DNA from: Deltaproteobacteria bacterium
GTDB lineage: Bacteria > Desulfobacterota > DSM-4660 > Desulfatiglandales > HGW-15
Direction of reading: 5' to 3'
Assembly (NCBI GenBank): GCA_020060215.1
Contig: JAGVAP010000087.1
Location: forward strand, 1-64,000
Length of the DNA: 64,000 bases
Shown: positions 1 to 8,831 of the stretch, piece by piece
Layout: each line of letters starts with the position of its first letter
How positions within the stretch are numbered: position 1 is the first letter of the stretch
Translations under genes and position numbers: made by a program
Notes under the pieces: generated by a model
The model's database searches: none
Seen by the model: the letters and a program-made list of their open reading frames with translations, nothing else
What the model was told of the DNA's origin: nothing

Positions 1-2
1 AT

Positions 3-1667
3 GATCTCACCTTTTACGAATTTGACGATGAGAGGAACACCCAGGCCTGGGACGTGCTCTTGTGTGATCTCGTCCATGGCAAACCGCCGTTGAAGCCGCT
101 CTATCTCGGGATCGGCTGGTACTGGTACGTCTACTCGATCATGAATGCGGCCGAGACCCTTCAGCTCCCGACCACCAAGGGATGGGGCTACCGGGTCAGG
201 GACGGCTATCCATACCTCACGGCCATGAGGACCACCAAGGAAGAGGCCAAGGCGAGGGAACCGGTGTTCAGGGAAAAGATCAGACCTTTTATCGAGGACT
301 TCGAAGGCGTGTGGAACCCTTTGAAGACCGAATTGATGGGGGTCTACGAGGAGGCCAAGGAGACCTACGGAATCCGGGAATGGGAAGACATCAGGAAGCT
401 CCGCAACATCGAACTCCTCAGATTCTTCCTGGACTACGCTTTCGTGATCAATCGCAAAGAGGCGGAGATCCACATGCTCATGCTGGTGGCTGCAAACTAC
501 ATCAATGGGCTTTTCCAGCAGATGTGGTTCGAGATCTTCGGGAAGCAGGCCCCTATCGATCCGGTTTTCGGCGCCCTGATGAGCGGTTACGAAGCGCAGG
601 ACCACAAGGTCAACAAGGAGCTGTGGCAGATCTCCAGAAAGATCCCCGGCATGGGATTGAAAAAGGTCTTTGAGATCGAAGACAACCAGGCGGTCTTGAA
701 GGAACTCGAGAAGAGCGATGCGGGAAAGGCCTGGCTGAAGGAGTACAAGCGGTTTCTCATGGAGCACGGGTGGCGGTGCGAACGCATGCATGCCTATGAT
801 ACCCCGGCGTGGATCGAGAGACCGGAGCTGGCCATAGGCCGGGTGAAGGTGTACATGAACCAGGAGACCTTCGCTTTTGACGAAGAGCGGGTCCGTCTGG
901 TCGCGAAGCGTGAGGCTGCGGAAAAGGAGGTGCTGTCCAGACTGGCTTCGAGCCAGAAGGGATGGTTCGAGACGCTGATGAAGTCGGCCCAGAAGTCGGG
1001 ATACTGGAGCGAAGACCATACCTACTTCTGCGACTTTTATGTGGGGGCCTTGGGGCGATGCATCATCTCGGAGATCGGGAGACGGTTTGCGGAGGCCGGG
1101 TGCATCGATTCGGCCGAGGACGTCCATTTCCTCCATGCCCACGAGATCCGGAAGGCCGTGGTCCCCCTCGGGGACGTCAACCTGCGGCCCTATGTGGAAA
1201 GGCGAAAGACGGCCTGGCAGAAGGCCTATGACGTCAATCCACCCACCTTCTACGGAGACATCGGAAAGGCCGGAGAGGTCCTGAAAAGCGATCCCACCCT
1301 CTCCGTCTCCACGCAGTTGCCGATTGTCAGGGAGGAATTGAAGGCCGATCTCTACGGCGCGGCCGCGGCTCCGGGGATCGTGGAAGGGACCGCCAGGGTC
1401 GTCATGGAGGCGAACAGGCTTTCGGATCTCAAGGCGGGAGAAATACTGGTCGCCCCGGGGACCTCCGCGGCATGGACCGTGGCCTTCAGCCTGATCAAGG
1501 GGCTCATCACGGACGGCGGCGGCGCCCTCTCCCACCCTGTTATCATGGCGAGGGAGTGCGGCATCCCCTGCGTGGCAGGGTGCCTGCAGGGGACGCAGAA
1601 GATCAAGACCGGGCAGAAGGTCAAGATCGACGGGGATCTGGGGGTGGTGTTCATCCTGGATAAGTGA
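3..1667 (+). CDS. PEP-utilising enzyme with mobile phosphohistidine domain (5' end outside window)
   Basis: The reading frame is open to the left edge, so the gene starts upstream and the first in-window GTG (54) is probably internal. The visible part is about 555 residues. The C-terminal ~90 residues form the swivelling domain of PEP synthase and pyruvate phosphate dikinase, with the motif GGGALSHPVIMARECGIP; the phosphorylatable histidine codon is at 1533-1535. The long N-terminal part, rich in charged helices, has no ATP-grasp signature that I can see, so the protein resembles stand-alone PEP-utilising subunits more than full PpsA. Such subunits transfer phosphate between a nucleotide-binding partner and a substrate; the substrate here is unknown. 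An acyl-CoA hydratase gene follows 220 bp downstream. Confidence 0.75.
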   Translation, partial: DLTFYEFDDERNTQAWDVLLCDLVHGKPPLKPLYLGIGWYWYVYSIMNAAETLQLPTTKGWGYRVRDGYPYLTAMRTTKEEAKAREPVFREKIRPFIEDFEGVWNPLKTELMGVYEEAKETYGIREWEDIRKLRNIELLRFFLDYAFVINRKEAEIHMLMLVAANYINGLFQQMWFEIFGKQAPIDPVFGALMSGYEAQDHKVNKELWQISRKIPGMGLKKVFEIEDNQAVLKELEKSDAGKAWLKEYKRFLMEHGWRCERMHAYDTPAWIERPELAIGRVKVYMNQETFAFDEERVRLVAKREAAEKEVLSRLASSQKGWFETLMKSAQKSGYWSEDHTYFCDFYVGALGRCIISEIGRRFAEAGCIDSAEDVHFLHAHEIRKAVVPLGDVNLRPYVERRKTAWQKAYDVNPPTFYGDIGKAGEVLKSDPTLSVSTQLPIVREELKADLYGAAAAPGIVEGTARVVMEANRLSDLKAGEILVAPGTSAAWTVAFSLIKGLITDGGGALSHPVIMARECGIPCVAGCLQGTQKIKTGQKVKIDGDLGVVFILDK

Positions 1668-1718
1668 TCGGATAACCCTTGGAAGCGACCCGCGGGAGCG
1701 ATGTCAATCCTCCCTCGG

Positions 1719-1745
1719 AGTCGCAACCGGGAGGTTGCTCCTACC
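1719..1745. repeat. Palindromic repeat, divergent copy of family A
   Basis: The sequence tcgcaaccgggaggttgctc followed by ctac is an imperfect palindrome. It matches the recurring 'gcaag..ggagcttgctcctac' element found at 35524, 42932, 42968, 46274, 58923 and 58962. It lies between the PEP-utilising gene and the enoyl-CoA hydratase. Confidence 0.55.
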
Positions 1746-1887
1746 CCAGAAGACGTCCGCTTCTTCTTGCAGGCGCAGGCTTTGCCTGTGATGCCCTCGC
1801 AGGCAGACCCCTGAGGCGGCCGCACCAGGAGGTTTGCCCATGCGATCGAGAATTCCGAACCCGTAAGCTTCGCAGCAGGAGGTGATG

Positions 1888-2649
1888 ATGCCTGCGGTCC
1901 TTTACGACAAAGAGGGTCCGATCGTCACGGTCACCCTCAACAAACCCGACACGCTCAACCGCATCGATGCGGAGATCTATACGGCCTTTTGCGGCGCCCT
2001 GGTGGATTTCCGCGACGACCCCGAGGCCCTGGTCGGCATCGTGACCGCCGCCGGCGAATCCTTCTCGGACGGCGCACATCACCGGAAGCTCCTGGTGCCG
2101 TGGGCCGAGGGCTCCTTCACCCCGCCCCCGAACATCACGCGGGGCATGGAGATCTGGAAGCCTCTGATCGCCGCGGTGAACGGTCCTGCCCGGGGCGGAG
2201 GGACGGAGATCGCCCTTGCCTGCGATATCCGGATCCTCTCGGAGAAGGCGACCCTCCAGCTGCCCGAGGTGGGCCGGGCCCTGATCTCCGGGTGGGGAGG
2301 GACGCAGCGACTGCCCCGGATGCTCCCGTCGGCCAAGGCTGCGGAGATGATCCTCATGGGGGTGCCCATCAGCGCGGACGAGGCCTGTCGGTTCGGGCTC
2401 GTCAACAAGGTGGTCCCTCCCGGGCAGCTCCTGCCGACGGCCAAGGAATGGGCCGCCAGGATATGCGAGAAGGGCCCGCTGGCGATCCGCAGGGCCAAGG
2501 AGGCCATGGTCCGGGGAAGGGAGATGAGCCTGGAGGACGGGTTGCGCCTGGAGCTGGCCTTCTTCGATGAGGTGCTGAGGAGCGAGGATTACCGCGAGGG
2601 GCTCAGCGCCCTGGAGGAACGGCGAAAGCCCTTATACAAAGGGCGTTAA
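1888..2649 (+). CDS. Enoyl-CoA hydratase/isomerase (crotonase) family protein
   Basis: This is a crotonase-fold protein of about 253 residues, the usual length. Both catalytic glutamates of the hydratase family are present: one in the LPEVG segment and one in AKAAEMILMG, about 26 residues later. The oxyanion-hole loop reads GPARGGGTE. The first oxyanion segment is SFSDGAHH rather than the usual AFSAGADL, which may shift substrate preference. An AGGAGG ribosome-binding site at 1877-1882 favours ATG 1888 over the GTG that overlaps it. The likely role is hydration of a 2-enoyl-CoA in fatty-acid or ring-fission product oxidation. The acyl-CoA substrate cannot be told from the sequence. Confidence 0.9.
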   Translation: MPAVLYDKEGPIVTVTLNKPDTLNRIDAEIYTAFCGALVDFRDDPEALVGIVTAAGESFSDGAHHRKLLVPWAEGSFTPPPNITRGMEIWKPLIAAVNGPARGGGTEIALACDIRILSEKATLQLPEVGRALISGWGGTQRLPRMLPSAKAAEMILMGVPISADEACRFGLVNKVVPPGQLLPTAKEWAARICEKGPLAIRRAKEAMVRGREMSLEDGLRLELAFFDEVLRSEDYREGLSALEERRKPLYKGR

Positions 2650-2660
2650 ACACCAACTTC

Positions 2661-2725
2661 CGCCACGAAGACACAGAGAAGACCGTCATCGTCCTTCTTG
2701 GGTGCCTTCATGTCTTTGTGGCAGG
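2661..2725. repeat. Palindromic repeat family C (cacgaagacac)
   Basis: A left arm, cgccacgaagacacagagaa (2661-2680), is matched by an inverted right arm, tcatgtctttgtggcagg (2708-2725). Related copies lie at 6674, 21891 and 46702. The upstream start codons of the following radical SAM frame fall inside the right arm. Confidence 0.6.
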
Positions 2726-2742
2726 ATCTTTGGGGGGGGGAC

Positions 2743-3639
2743 GTGGCGGAAATCCGCGAAAGCGAAGGCATGCATTACGAGGGGAACTGCATCAGGCCGC
2801 CCCCCGAGGCGTACAGCATCCTTCTTCAGGTGACGCTGGGGTGTTCCCACAACCGATGCACCTTCTGCGGGACCTACAGGGACAAACCGTTCCGCATCAA
2901 GGACGACGACATCATCCTCGGCGACATCCTTTTCGCCTCCAGGTACATGAAGCGACAGGACCGCGTCTTTCTCATGGACGGGGATGCATTGATCATCCCC
3001 CAGGAGAGGCTGGTCCGGATCATCGATTGGATCCGCGAGCACCTGCCCTGGGTCGGGGGGATCGGGTCCTATGCCAATACCAAGAGCGTCGGCCGGAAGT
3101 CTCCCGAGGAGCTCCTCGATCTCCGAAAAAGGGGGGTGGACAGGATCTACCTCGGCGTGGAGTCCGGGGATGACGAGATCCGGGAAAGGATGAACAAGGG
3201 CTCCACCGCAGCCCGTTGTCTGGAGATGGGGAGGAAGATCAAGGATGCGGGGATGCACCTCACCGCAACGGTGCTGCTCGGGATCGCCGGCCGCCAGGAC
3301 TCCCTGCGGCACGCCCGCGCAACGGGAGAGCTCCTCACGGCCATGGACCCGGACCACGTCGCCGCACTCACGGTGATCCCCGTCCCGGGCACGCCCTTTT
3401 ACGAAGACCTGAGGCGGGGCGCCGCAGAGATACCGGACGAGAGGGGAATGCTCCTCGAGATGAAGGAGATGCTCGCCCACACCGACCTGAACGGCGGGGT
3501 CTTCGCCTCCAACCATGCATCCAACTACCTGTCCGTACGGGTGCGGCTTCCCCGGGAGAAACAGGCCGGACTGGACGCGATCGATGGTGCCCTGAGCGGC
3601 AAGATCGGGCTCAAGCCGGAGTGGATGCGCGCCTTCTAG
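2743..3639 (+). CDS. Radical SAM protein with a C-x4-C-x2-C cluster motif
   Basis: The cluster motif GCSHNRCTFCG is spaced C-x4-C-x2-C instead of the canonical C-x3-C-x2-C, and is followed by typical radical SAM barrel strands (LGVESGDDE, TVLLGIAG, VIPVPGTPF). The protein is about 298 residues. ATG 2698 and 2710 are also in frame, but that N-terminus would be encoded by an intergenic repeat and a run of nine G. GTG 2743 or ATG 2770 is therefore more plausible. It resembles the Elp3/YgiQ-like 'GCSHNxCTFC' group of unknown substrate. It shares orientation with its neighbours but is separated by repeats on both sides, so operon membership is uncertain. Confidence 0.8.
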   Translation: MAEIRESEGMHYEGNCIRPPPEAYSILLQVTLGCSHNRCTFCGTYRDKPFRIKDDDIILGDILFASRYMKRQDRVFLMDGDALIIPQERLVRIIDWIREHLPWVGGIGSYANTKSVGRKSPEELLDLRKRGVDRIYLGVESGDDEIRERMNKGSTAARCLEMGRKIKDAGMHLTATVLLGIAGRQDSLRHARATGELLTAMDPDHVAALTVIPVPGTPFYEDLRRGAAEIPDERGMLLEMKEMLAHTDLNGGVFASNHASNYLSVRVRLPREKQAGLDAIDGALSGKIGLKPEWMRAF

Positions 3640-3767
3640 TCCGAACCCGTTCGTGCACTTCGGTTTCGAGTGGGTTCCGTTTGTTTACCACCGAGGACTC
3701 GAAGATCACGAAGAGCGGGTGAGATTCCCACAGAACTCTCTCATGCGATGCAGAGAATCGCGGTTCC

Positions 3768-3798
3768 GGGTGGAGCGGAGCGAAACCCATCCTACAAA
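3768..3798. repeat. Palindromic repeat family B (gggtggagcggagcgaaaccc)
   Basis: The near-palindrome gggtggagcggagcgaaacc with catcctac following lies between the radical SAM and SDR genes. An inverted copy occurs at 35427-35457. No ORF uses it. Confidence 0.65.
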
Positions 3799-3895
3799 GC
3801 GGGAACGACCGGCGGAATGGATCTTTCGATCGTCTGCTGCTAAGAATACGTCCAACCGTTCCAACCGTGTTTTTCCAGGTGAAAGGAGGAGAAAG

Positions 3896-4693
3896 ATGGA
3901 GCTCGGACTCAAGGGAAAGGTCGCAGTGGTGACGGGCGCCGGCCAGGGCATCGGCAAGGCCATTGCCGTGACCCTGGCGGAAGAAGGGTGCAGTCTGGCG
4001 ATCTGCGCCCGCCGCAAGGAGATGATCGATGCGAGCGCAGAGGAGCTCAGGAGAAAGGGGGTCGAGGTGCTCGCCCTTCGGTCGGACGTGGCCAGGCGGG
4101 AAGACAACGAGACCTTCGTCGCCCGGGCCGCCGAGAAGTTCGGCCGCATCGATATCCTGGTCAACAACGCCGGGGTCGGTCCCAAGAGCGACCCCCTGAC
4201 CCTCCCGGAGGAGGTCTTCCGGCACCACATGGACCTGATGCTTTTCGGTCCCATTCAGTTGTGCAGGCTGACCATCCCTTTCATGAGGAAGCAGGGGTGG
4301 GGCAGGATCATCAACATCTCCTCCATCTTCTCCAAGCAGCCTGGAGGCCTGTTGGACTACGACTCCATCAAGGCCGCCATGAACATGTTCACCAAGGACT
4401 TCAGCAATTACCTGGCCAAGGACAACATCCTCGTCAATGCGGTCTGCCCGGGGCCGATCAGGACCCCGCTCTGGGACGGGCCGGGGCAGATGGCTGAGAA
4501 GATCGGGAAGGAGCTCGGGATGACCGTCCCGGAGGTGATGAGGTGGTTTGCCGAGCAGAACATCCCCCTGGGACATCACGGAGATCCGGAAGACATCGCG
4601 AACATCGTCGCCTTCCTGGCATCGGACAGGGCGAAATTCATCACCGGACAGTCCATCAACGTGGACGGCGGCATGGTGAAGGCCTTGGTATGA
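3896..4693 (+). CDS. Short-chain dehydrogenase/reductase
   Basis: This classical SDR has 265 residues. The NAD(P) motif TGAGQGIG is at residues 13-20, NNAG at 90-93, the catalytic serine near 142, and the YxxxK pair at Tyr155 and Lys159. ATG 3896 is preceded by GAAAGGAGGAGAAAG, a strong ribosome-binding site; the open frame extends upstream but only through repeat sequence. The gene lies 9 bp before the E1alpha gene of a 2-oxoacid dehydrogenase and is probably co-transcribed. This suggests it supplies or removes a hydroxy/keto substrate for that complex, for example acetoin-like or hydroxyacid compounds. The exact substrate is not visible. Confidence 0.9.
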   Translation: MELGLKGKVAVVTGAGQGIGKAIAVTLAEEGCSLAICARRKEMIDASAEELRRKGVEVLALRSDVARREDNETFVARAAEKFGRIDILVNNAGVGPKSDPLTLPEEVFRHHMDLMLFGPIQLCRLTIPFMRKQGWGRIINISSIFSKQPGGLLDYDSIKAAMNMFTKDFSNYLAKDNILVNAVCPGPIRTPLWDGPGQMAEKIGKELGMTVPEVMRWFAEQNIPLGHHGDPEDIANIVAFLASDRAKFITGQSINVDGGMVKALV

Positions 4694-4702
4694 GGAGGGG
4701 GT

Positions 4703-5698
4703 ATGCAAGCGTCGAGGGAAACGAAGATCGATCTCTACCGGCGGATGGCGAGGATCCGGGCCTTTGAAGAACAGGGCTTCGCATCCTTCAGGAAAGGGCT
4801 TACCCACGGGGTCCTCCACCTCTATGTGGGGCAGGAGGCCGTGGCCGTGGGAAGCATCTACGATCTGCACAAAGAGGACTACATCACCAGCACCCACCGG
4901 GGCCACGGGCATCTCATCGCCAAGGGGGCGGATCTGGGCCGCATGGCCGCAGAGCTCCTCGGCAGGGAGACCGGGTACTGCCGCGGCAGGGGCGGCTCGA
5001 TGCACATCGCCGACCTGGGCCTCGGCATCCTGGGGGCCAACGGCATTGTCGGCGCGGGTCTTCCCATCGCCGTGGGGGCAGGGCTGGCGGTCAAATACAA
5101 GGGGTTGAACAGGGTTGTCCTCTGTTTCTTCGGAGACGGGACCATCGCGACCGGAGCCTTTCACGAGGCGCTGAACATGGCCTCTGTCTGGAAGCTGCCC
5201 GTCGTGTTCGTCTGTGAAAACAACCTCTACGGGATCTCCGTCTCCATCAGGAAATCCTGCGCCCTGGACACCCTGGCCAAGCGAAGCGGTGCGTACGAAA
5301 TGCCGGGGGTCTGCGTGGACGGCAATGATGTCCTGGCCGTCCGGGAGGCGGCGACCGAGGCGGTGGATCGCGCACGCAAGGGAGAGGGCCCCGCCTTTCT
5401 GGAATGTCAGACCTACCGGTGGTATGGGCATTTCACTGCGGATGACGGCAAGTACCGTCCGGACGAAGAGGTCAGGCAGTGGAAAGAGGAAAGGGACCCC
5501 ATCAGGAACTTCGCCGCCCGCCTGCGGGATGACGGGGAGATCACACAGCAGGAACTGGACCGCATCCATGCGGAGGTGGACGGCGAGATAGAGCGGGCCT
5601 TCAGGTTTGCAGGGGAAAGCCCGGAGGCGGACGTGCAGGAGATGCTGAGGGGCGCCTATCATCGCCCGGGCTTGAGGAAAGGGGGAAGGGGAACATGA
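4703..5698 (+). CDS. 2-oxoacid (acetoin/pyruvate-type) dehydrogenase E1 alpha subunit
   Basis: The 331-residue protein is a thiamine-diphosphate E1alpha. The ThDP/Mg motif starts GDGTIATGAFHEALNMAS and ends VFVCENN. The substrate-channel motif THRGHGH and the GGSMH loop are also present. It decarboxylates a 2-oxo substrate and passes the acyl group to the lipoyl E2. A GAGGAGGGGGT ribosome-binding site precedes ATG 4703. Its stop overlaps the E1beta start (ATGA at 5695-5698), indicating translational coupling. Pyruvate, acetoin or a branched 2-oxoacid are all possible; sequence length and gene order (SDR, alpha, beta, E2) fit the aco type best. Confidence 0.9.
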   Translation: MQASRETKIDLYRRMARIRAFEEQGFASFRKGLTHGVLHLYVGQEAVAVGSIYDLHKEDYITSTHRGHGHLIAKGADLGRMAAELLGRETGYCRGRGGSMHIADLGLGILGANGIVGAGLPIAVGAGLAVKYKGLNRVVLCFFGDGTIATGAFHEALNMASVWKLPVVFVCENNLYGISVSIRKSCALDTLAKRSGAYEMPGVCVDGNDVLAVREAATEAVDRARKGEGPAFLECQTYRWYGHFTADDGKYRPDEEVRQWKEERDPIRNFAARLRDDGEITQQELDRIHAEVDGEIERAFRFAGESPEADVQEMLRGAYHRPGLRKGGRGT

Positions 5699-6666
5699 GA
5701 AAGATCAGGTATCGTGAAGCCGTCAGTGAAGCCCTCCGAGAAGAAATGGCCCGCGATGAAACGGTGTTCCTGCTGGGTGAAGACGTGGGGCAGTTCGGCG
5801 GGGTCTTCCAGGCCACAGCCGGGCTCTGGGAGAAGTTCGGGCCGTCCCGGGTGATGGATACGCCCATCTCGGAGCAGGCCATCGTAGGCGCGGCCCTGGG
5901 AGCGGCGCTGGCGGGCCTGAGGCCGGTGGCCGAGGTCATGTTCGTGGATTTCACGACCCTGGCGATGGACCAGATCGCCAACCAGTGCGCCAAGTTTCAT
6001 TTCATGACCGGGGGACAGGCCGTGGTGCCCGTGGTGATCAGGACCCAGGGGGGCGTCGGCATCGGTGATGCGGCGCAGCACTCGCAGAGCCTCGAGGCAT
6101 GGCACACCCACATCCCCGGACTCCAGGTGGTCATGCCTTCCACCCCTTACGATGCCAAAGGACTCCTGAAGGCATCCATACGGGAGGACAATCCCGTGGT
6201 GTTCATCGAGCACAAGCTGCTGTACCAGACGGAGGGGCCTGTGCCCGAGGAAGAGTACACCATCCCCCTGGGCAAGGCCGACATCAAGCGTGAAGGCAGG
6301 GATGTCACGATCATCACGTGGTCCAAGATGGTGCTGGACTGTCTGGAGGCGTGCGCTGCGCTTGAAAAGGAATCCATCCATGGCGAAGTGGTCGACCTGA
6401 GGACCCTCACTCCCCTCGATCTCGATACCGTGGTCGAGTCGGTGAAAAAGACAGGAAGGGCCGTGATCGTGCACGAGGCCTGCAAGACCGGGGGATACGG
6501 CGGGGAGATCGCAGCCCTGATCGTCGAACACGCCTTCGACTTCCTGGATGCACCGGTCAAGAGGGTCGCTGCAGTGGATACCCCCGTCCCTTATGCCGCA
6601 CCCCTGTATCGGGCCGTGATCCCGAACCCGGACAAGATCGTTCGCGCTGTAAAAGAGATTGTGTAA
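5695..6666 (+). CDS. 2-oxoacid (acetoin/pyruvate-type) dehydrogenase E1 beta subunit
   Basis: The 323-residue E1beta pairs with the upstream alpha subunit in an alpha2beta2 ThDP enzyme. Hallmarks are LGEDVGQFGG near residue 25, PISEQAIVGAALGAAL, and the C-terminal transketolase-C segment with VDLRTLTPLD and IVHEACKTGGYG. Its ATG overlaps the alpha stop by four bases. A palindromic repeat and 75 bp separate it from the E2 gene. Confidence 0.92.
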   Translation: MRKIRYREAVSEALREEMARDETVFLLGEDVGQFGGVFQATAGLWEKFGPSRVMDTPISEQAIVGAALGAALAGLRPVAEVMFVDFTTLAMDQIANQCAKFHFMTGGQAVVPVVIRTQGGVGIGDAAQHSQSLEAWHTHIPGLQVVMPSTPYDAKGLLKASIREDNPVVFIEHKLLYQTEGPVPEEEYTIPLGKADIKREGRDVTIITWSKMVLDCLEACAALEKESIHGEVVDLRTLTPLDLDTVVESVKKTGRAVIVHEACKTGGYGGEIAALIVEHAFDFLDAPVKRVAAVDTPVPYAAPLYRAVIPNPDKIVRAVKEIV

Positions 6667-6673
6667 AAAAAGA

Positions 6674-6708
6674 GGTCCGCCACGAAGACACGAAGAGTCT
6701 CTTTGTGG
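6674..6708. repeat. Palindromic repeat family C between E1 beta and E2
   Basis: The arms gccacgaagac and ctctttgtggc form an inverted repeat in the 75-bp gap between E1beta and E2. The transcript could fold here; no U-tract follows, so it is not an obvious terminator. Confidence 0.6.
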
Positions 6709-6741
6709 CATCCGTTCTGTTTTCGAATGGAAGAGGTGGAT

Positions 6742-7983
6742 ATGCTGACGGTCATCGAAATGCCCTCCCTGAGCTCCACCATGAAGAAGGGCAAGGTCGT
6801 GAAGTGGCACAAGCGAGAGGGGGATCGGGTAGCCAAGGGAGAGATCCTCTTCGAGGTCCAGACGGACAAGGTCAATGTCGAAGTGGACTCGCTGGTCACC
6901 GGTTTCCTGAGGAGGATCCTGTTGAGAGAGGGGCTCGAGGCCCCTGTCCACACCCCGATCGCCGTCATGGCGGACACCATGGAGGAGGACATCTCGCAGT
7001 CGGTTGAAGCAAGGGGAGTGGCGGCCGCTCAGAGAGGGGCTCAAACCCCGGAACAGGCAGTCTCCGAACCCCCGGCGGCCAAAAGAGGGACCGAACGAGA
7101 GCGGGAGAGGATCAGGATCTCCCCCCTGGCCAGGCGGATCGCCGAGGAGCAGGGGATCGACATCGGTTCCCTAAGGGGCACAGGGCCTGAAGGCCGCATT
7201 ACCAGGGAAGATGTCGAGAGGGCCATGGCCGAACGATCGCAGAAGCCCTCGGTGGCTGAAAAGAAGGCCGCCGAGCCTGCCCCGGGGGCGATGGAGGAGT
7301 TCGAGGATATCCCGCTGACCCCCATGAGAGCGATCATCGCGGAGCGGCTCCGGCAGAGCAAGGCTGACGCCCCGCACTTCTATGTAGACCTCTCCGCCGA
7401 CGGGACCGCGATCAAGCAGTGCCGGGATGAGCTTCAGAAGCGGCTGGAAAAGCGGGGCGTGAAGATCACCCTCAACGATATCCTGATCAAGATCGTCTCC
7501 CGTGCGCTGGAGGAGTTCCGGGGTGTGAATGCAAGCTTTCTGGGCGATCGCATCAGGCTCCACAGGACGATCCATATCGGTCTGGCGGTCGCCGTGGAGG
7601 AGGGCCTTGTGGTCCCGGTGATCAGGTCCGCCGACCGGAAATCGATCTCCGAGATCAGCCGGGAGGCCGCGGACCTGGCGGCCAGGGCCCGGGGGAAGAG
7701 GCTCCTCCCCCATGAATACGAAGGGGGCACCTTCACCATCACCAACATGGGAATGTTCGGGGTGGAGGGATTTCACGCGATCATCAACCCCCCGGAAAGC
7801 GGCATCCTGGCCGTGGGCGCCATGGTCCCGAGCCCCGTGGTCGTGGAGGGAGAGATCGCTGTGAGGCCCATGATGAGATTATGCCTCTCCGTGGACCACC
7901 GGGTCGTGGACGGCGCGCTGGCGGCCCGTTTTCTCGCACGGGTCAGGGAGATGGTCGAGACCCCCCTGCTGATGCTCGCCTGA
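6742..7983 (+). CDS. Dihydrolipoamide acyltransferase E2 component
   Basis: This 413-residue E2 has one N-terminal lipoyl domain (residues 1-75, lipoylated Lys43 in QTDKVNVE), an E1/E3-binding domain near 130-170 (ISPLARRIAEEQG), and a catalytic domain ending with the active-site motif DHRVVDG. ATG 6742 follows AAGAGGTGG. An in-frame GTG at 6703 lies inside a repeat and is less likely. It receives the acyl group from E1 and passes it to CoA. No dihydrolipoyl dehydrogenase (E3) gene is next to it, so E3 must be encoded elsewhere. Confidence 0.93.
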   Translation: MLTVIEMPSLSSTMKKGKVVKWHKREGDRVAKGEILFEVQTDKVNVEVDSLVTGFLRRILLREGLEAPVHTPIAVMADTMEEDISQSVEARGVAAAQRGAQTPEQAVSEPPAAKRGTERERERIRISPLARRIAEEQGIDIGSLRGTGPEGRITREDVERAMAERSQKPSVAEKKAAEPAPGAMEEFEDIPLTPMRAIIAERLRQSKADAPHFYVDLSADGTAIKQCRDELQKRLEKRGVKITLNDILIKIVSRALEEFRGVNASFLGDRIRLHRTIHIGLAVAVEEGLVVPVIRSADRKSISEISREAADLAARARGKRLLPHEYEGGTFTITNMGMFGVEGFHAIINPPESGILAVGAMVPSPVVVEGEIAVRPMMRLCLSVDHRVVDGALAARFLARVREMVETPLLMLA

Positions 7984-8045
7984 TCATTGACCGGTCCGGG
8001 TCGGGTACATATGATCCGGGGAAACAGGACGTTTCGGAGGCCTTT

Positions 8046-8600
8046 ATGCCCCACAGGTGCCCCTCCTGGCTCGGCCCGTTCCTCCTCCATCCCTTCCGCA
8101 GGTTTCTGGAAAACCCTGAAAAGATCCTCGGCCCCCTGATGGCCCAGGGGATGACGGTCCTCGAGCCCGGATGCGGCATGGGCTATTTCACCCTGCCGAT
8201 CGCCCGCATGGTGGGTCCGCACGGGAGGGTGATCGCGGTCGACATCCAGCCGGGGATGCTTTCCGGTCTGAAGCGTCGGGCGGACAGGGCGGGGTTGACT
8301 GACCGGATCGAGATCCGCCATGCCGCCGAGTCGGGTCTCGGTCTCGAGGGCCTGCAGGGAACGGTAGACCTCGCGGTGGCCCTGCATATGGTCCACGAGG
8401 TGGACGACCAGGCATCCTTCTTTAGGGAGGTTCGGGAATCGCTGAAGGAGAATGGGCGACTGTTCATCATGGAGCCCCTGATGCATGTCTCCAGGCGCGA
8501 GGTGGAGGATTCGGTCTCGCTCGCAACGGGGATCGGCTTCAGGCCCTTGGTGCGTGGAGGCAGGTGGATGGGCAGAAGGGTCCTGCTGGAAAAGGCGTGA
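8046..8600 (+). CDS. Class I SAM-dependent methyltransferase
   Basis: The 184-residue protein has SAM-binding motif I VLEPGCGMGYF (near residue 38), the acidic VIAVDIQPGML strand end, and a motif-IV-like region VDLAVALHMVHEV. It matches small UbiE/Methyltransf_11-like enzymes. ATG 8046 follows CGGAGG; an upstream in-frame start would overlap the E2 gene and is unlikely. The gene starts 62 bp after E2. The substrate is unknown. Confidence 0.85.
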   Translation: MPHRCPSWLGPFLLHPFRRFLENPEKILGPLMAQGMTVLEPGCGMGYFTLPIARMVGPHGRVIAVDIQPGMLSGLKRRADRAGLTDRIEIRHAAESGLGLEGLQGTVDLAVALHMVHEVDDQASFFREVRESLKENGRLFIMEPLMHVSRREVEDSVSLATGIGFRPLVRGGRWMGRRVLLEKA

Positions 8601-8831
8601 GAGAAGAAACGGAATATTGGAAAGATGGAACAGTGGGATGTTGAGAAAATCCGAAGACGGGGGAGATATTGTACCGGAGACTTTTTATCGAGGCTCTTTT
8701 CAACCCATTCTTCCACCATTCCATTTTTTCATCATTCCAGGAAGTGAATGGAGAGGGGTAATATTCAAGCGCCGGCCTGCTGTCTCCGATGTACAATGAA
8801 GACGTCCACCGAAGGATGACACCTGGGCAAC
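8601..8831. other. Intergenic region with inverted ggaa/ttcc-rich repeat
   Basis: This 231-bp gap contains ggaatattggaaagatggaa near 8612 and an inverted counterpart (ttccaccattccattttttc) near 8709. It looks like a degenerate intergenic repeat. No coding potential was recognised. Confidence 0.4.

Noticed and set aside
3611..5662. Long minus-strand open frame opposite the SDR and E1alpha genes.
   Set aside because: It is antisense to two recognised enzymes and its translation resembles no protein family.
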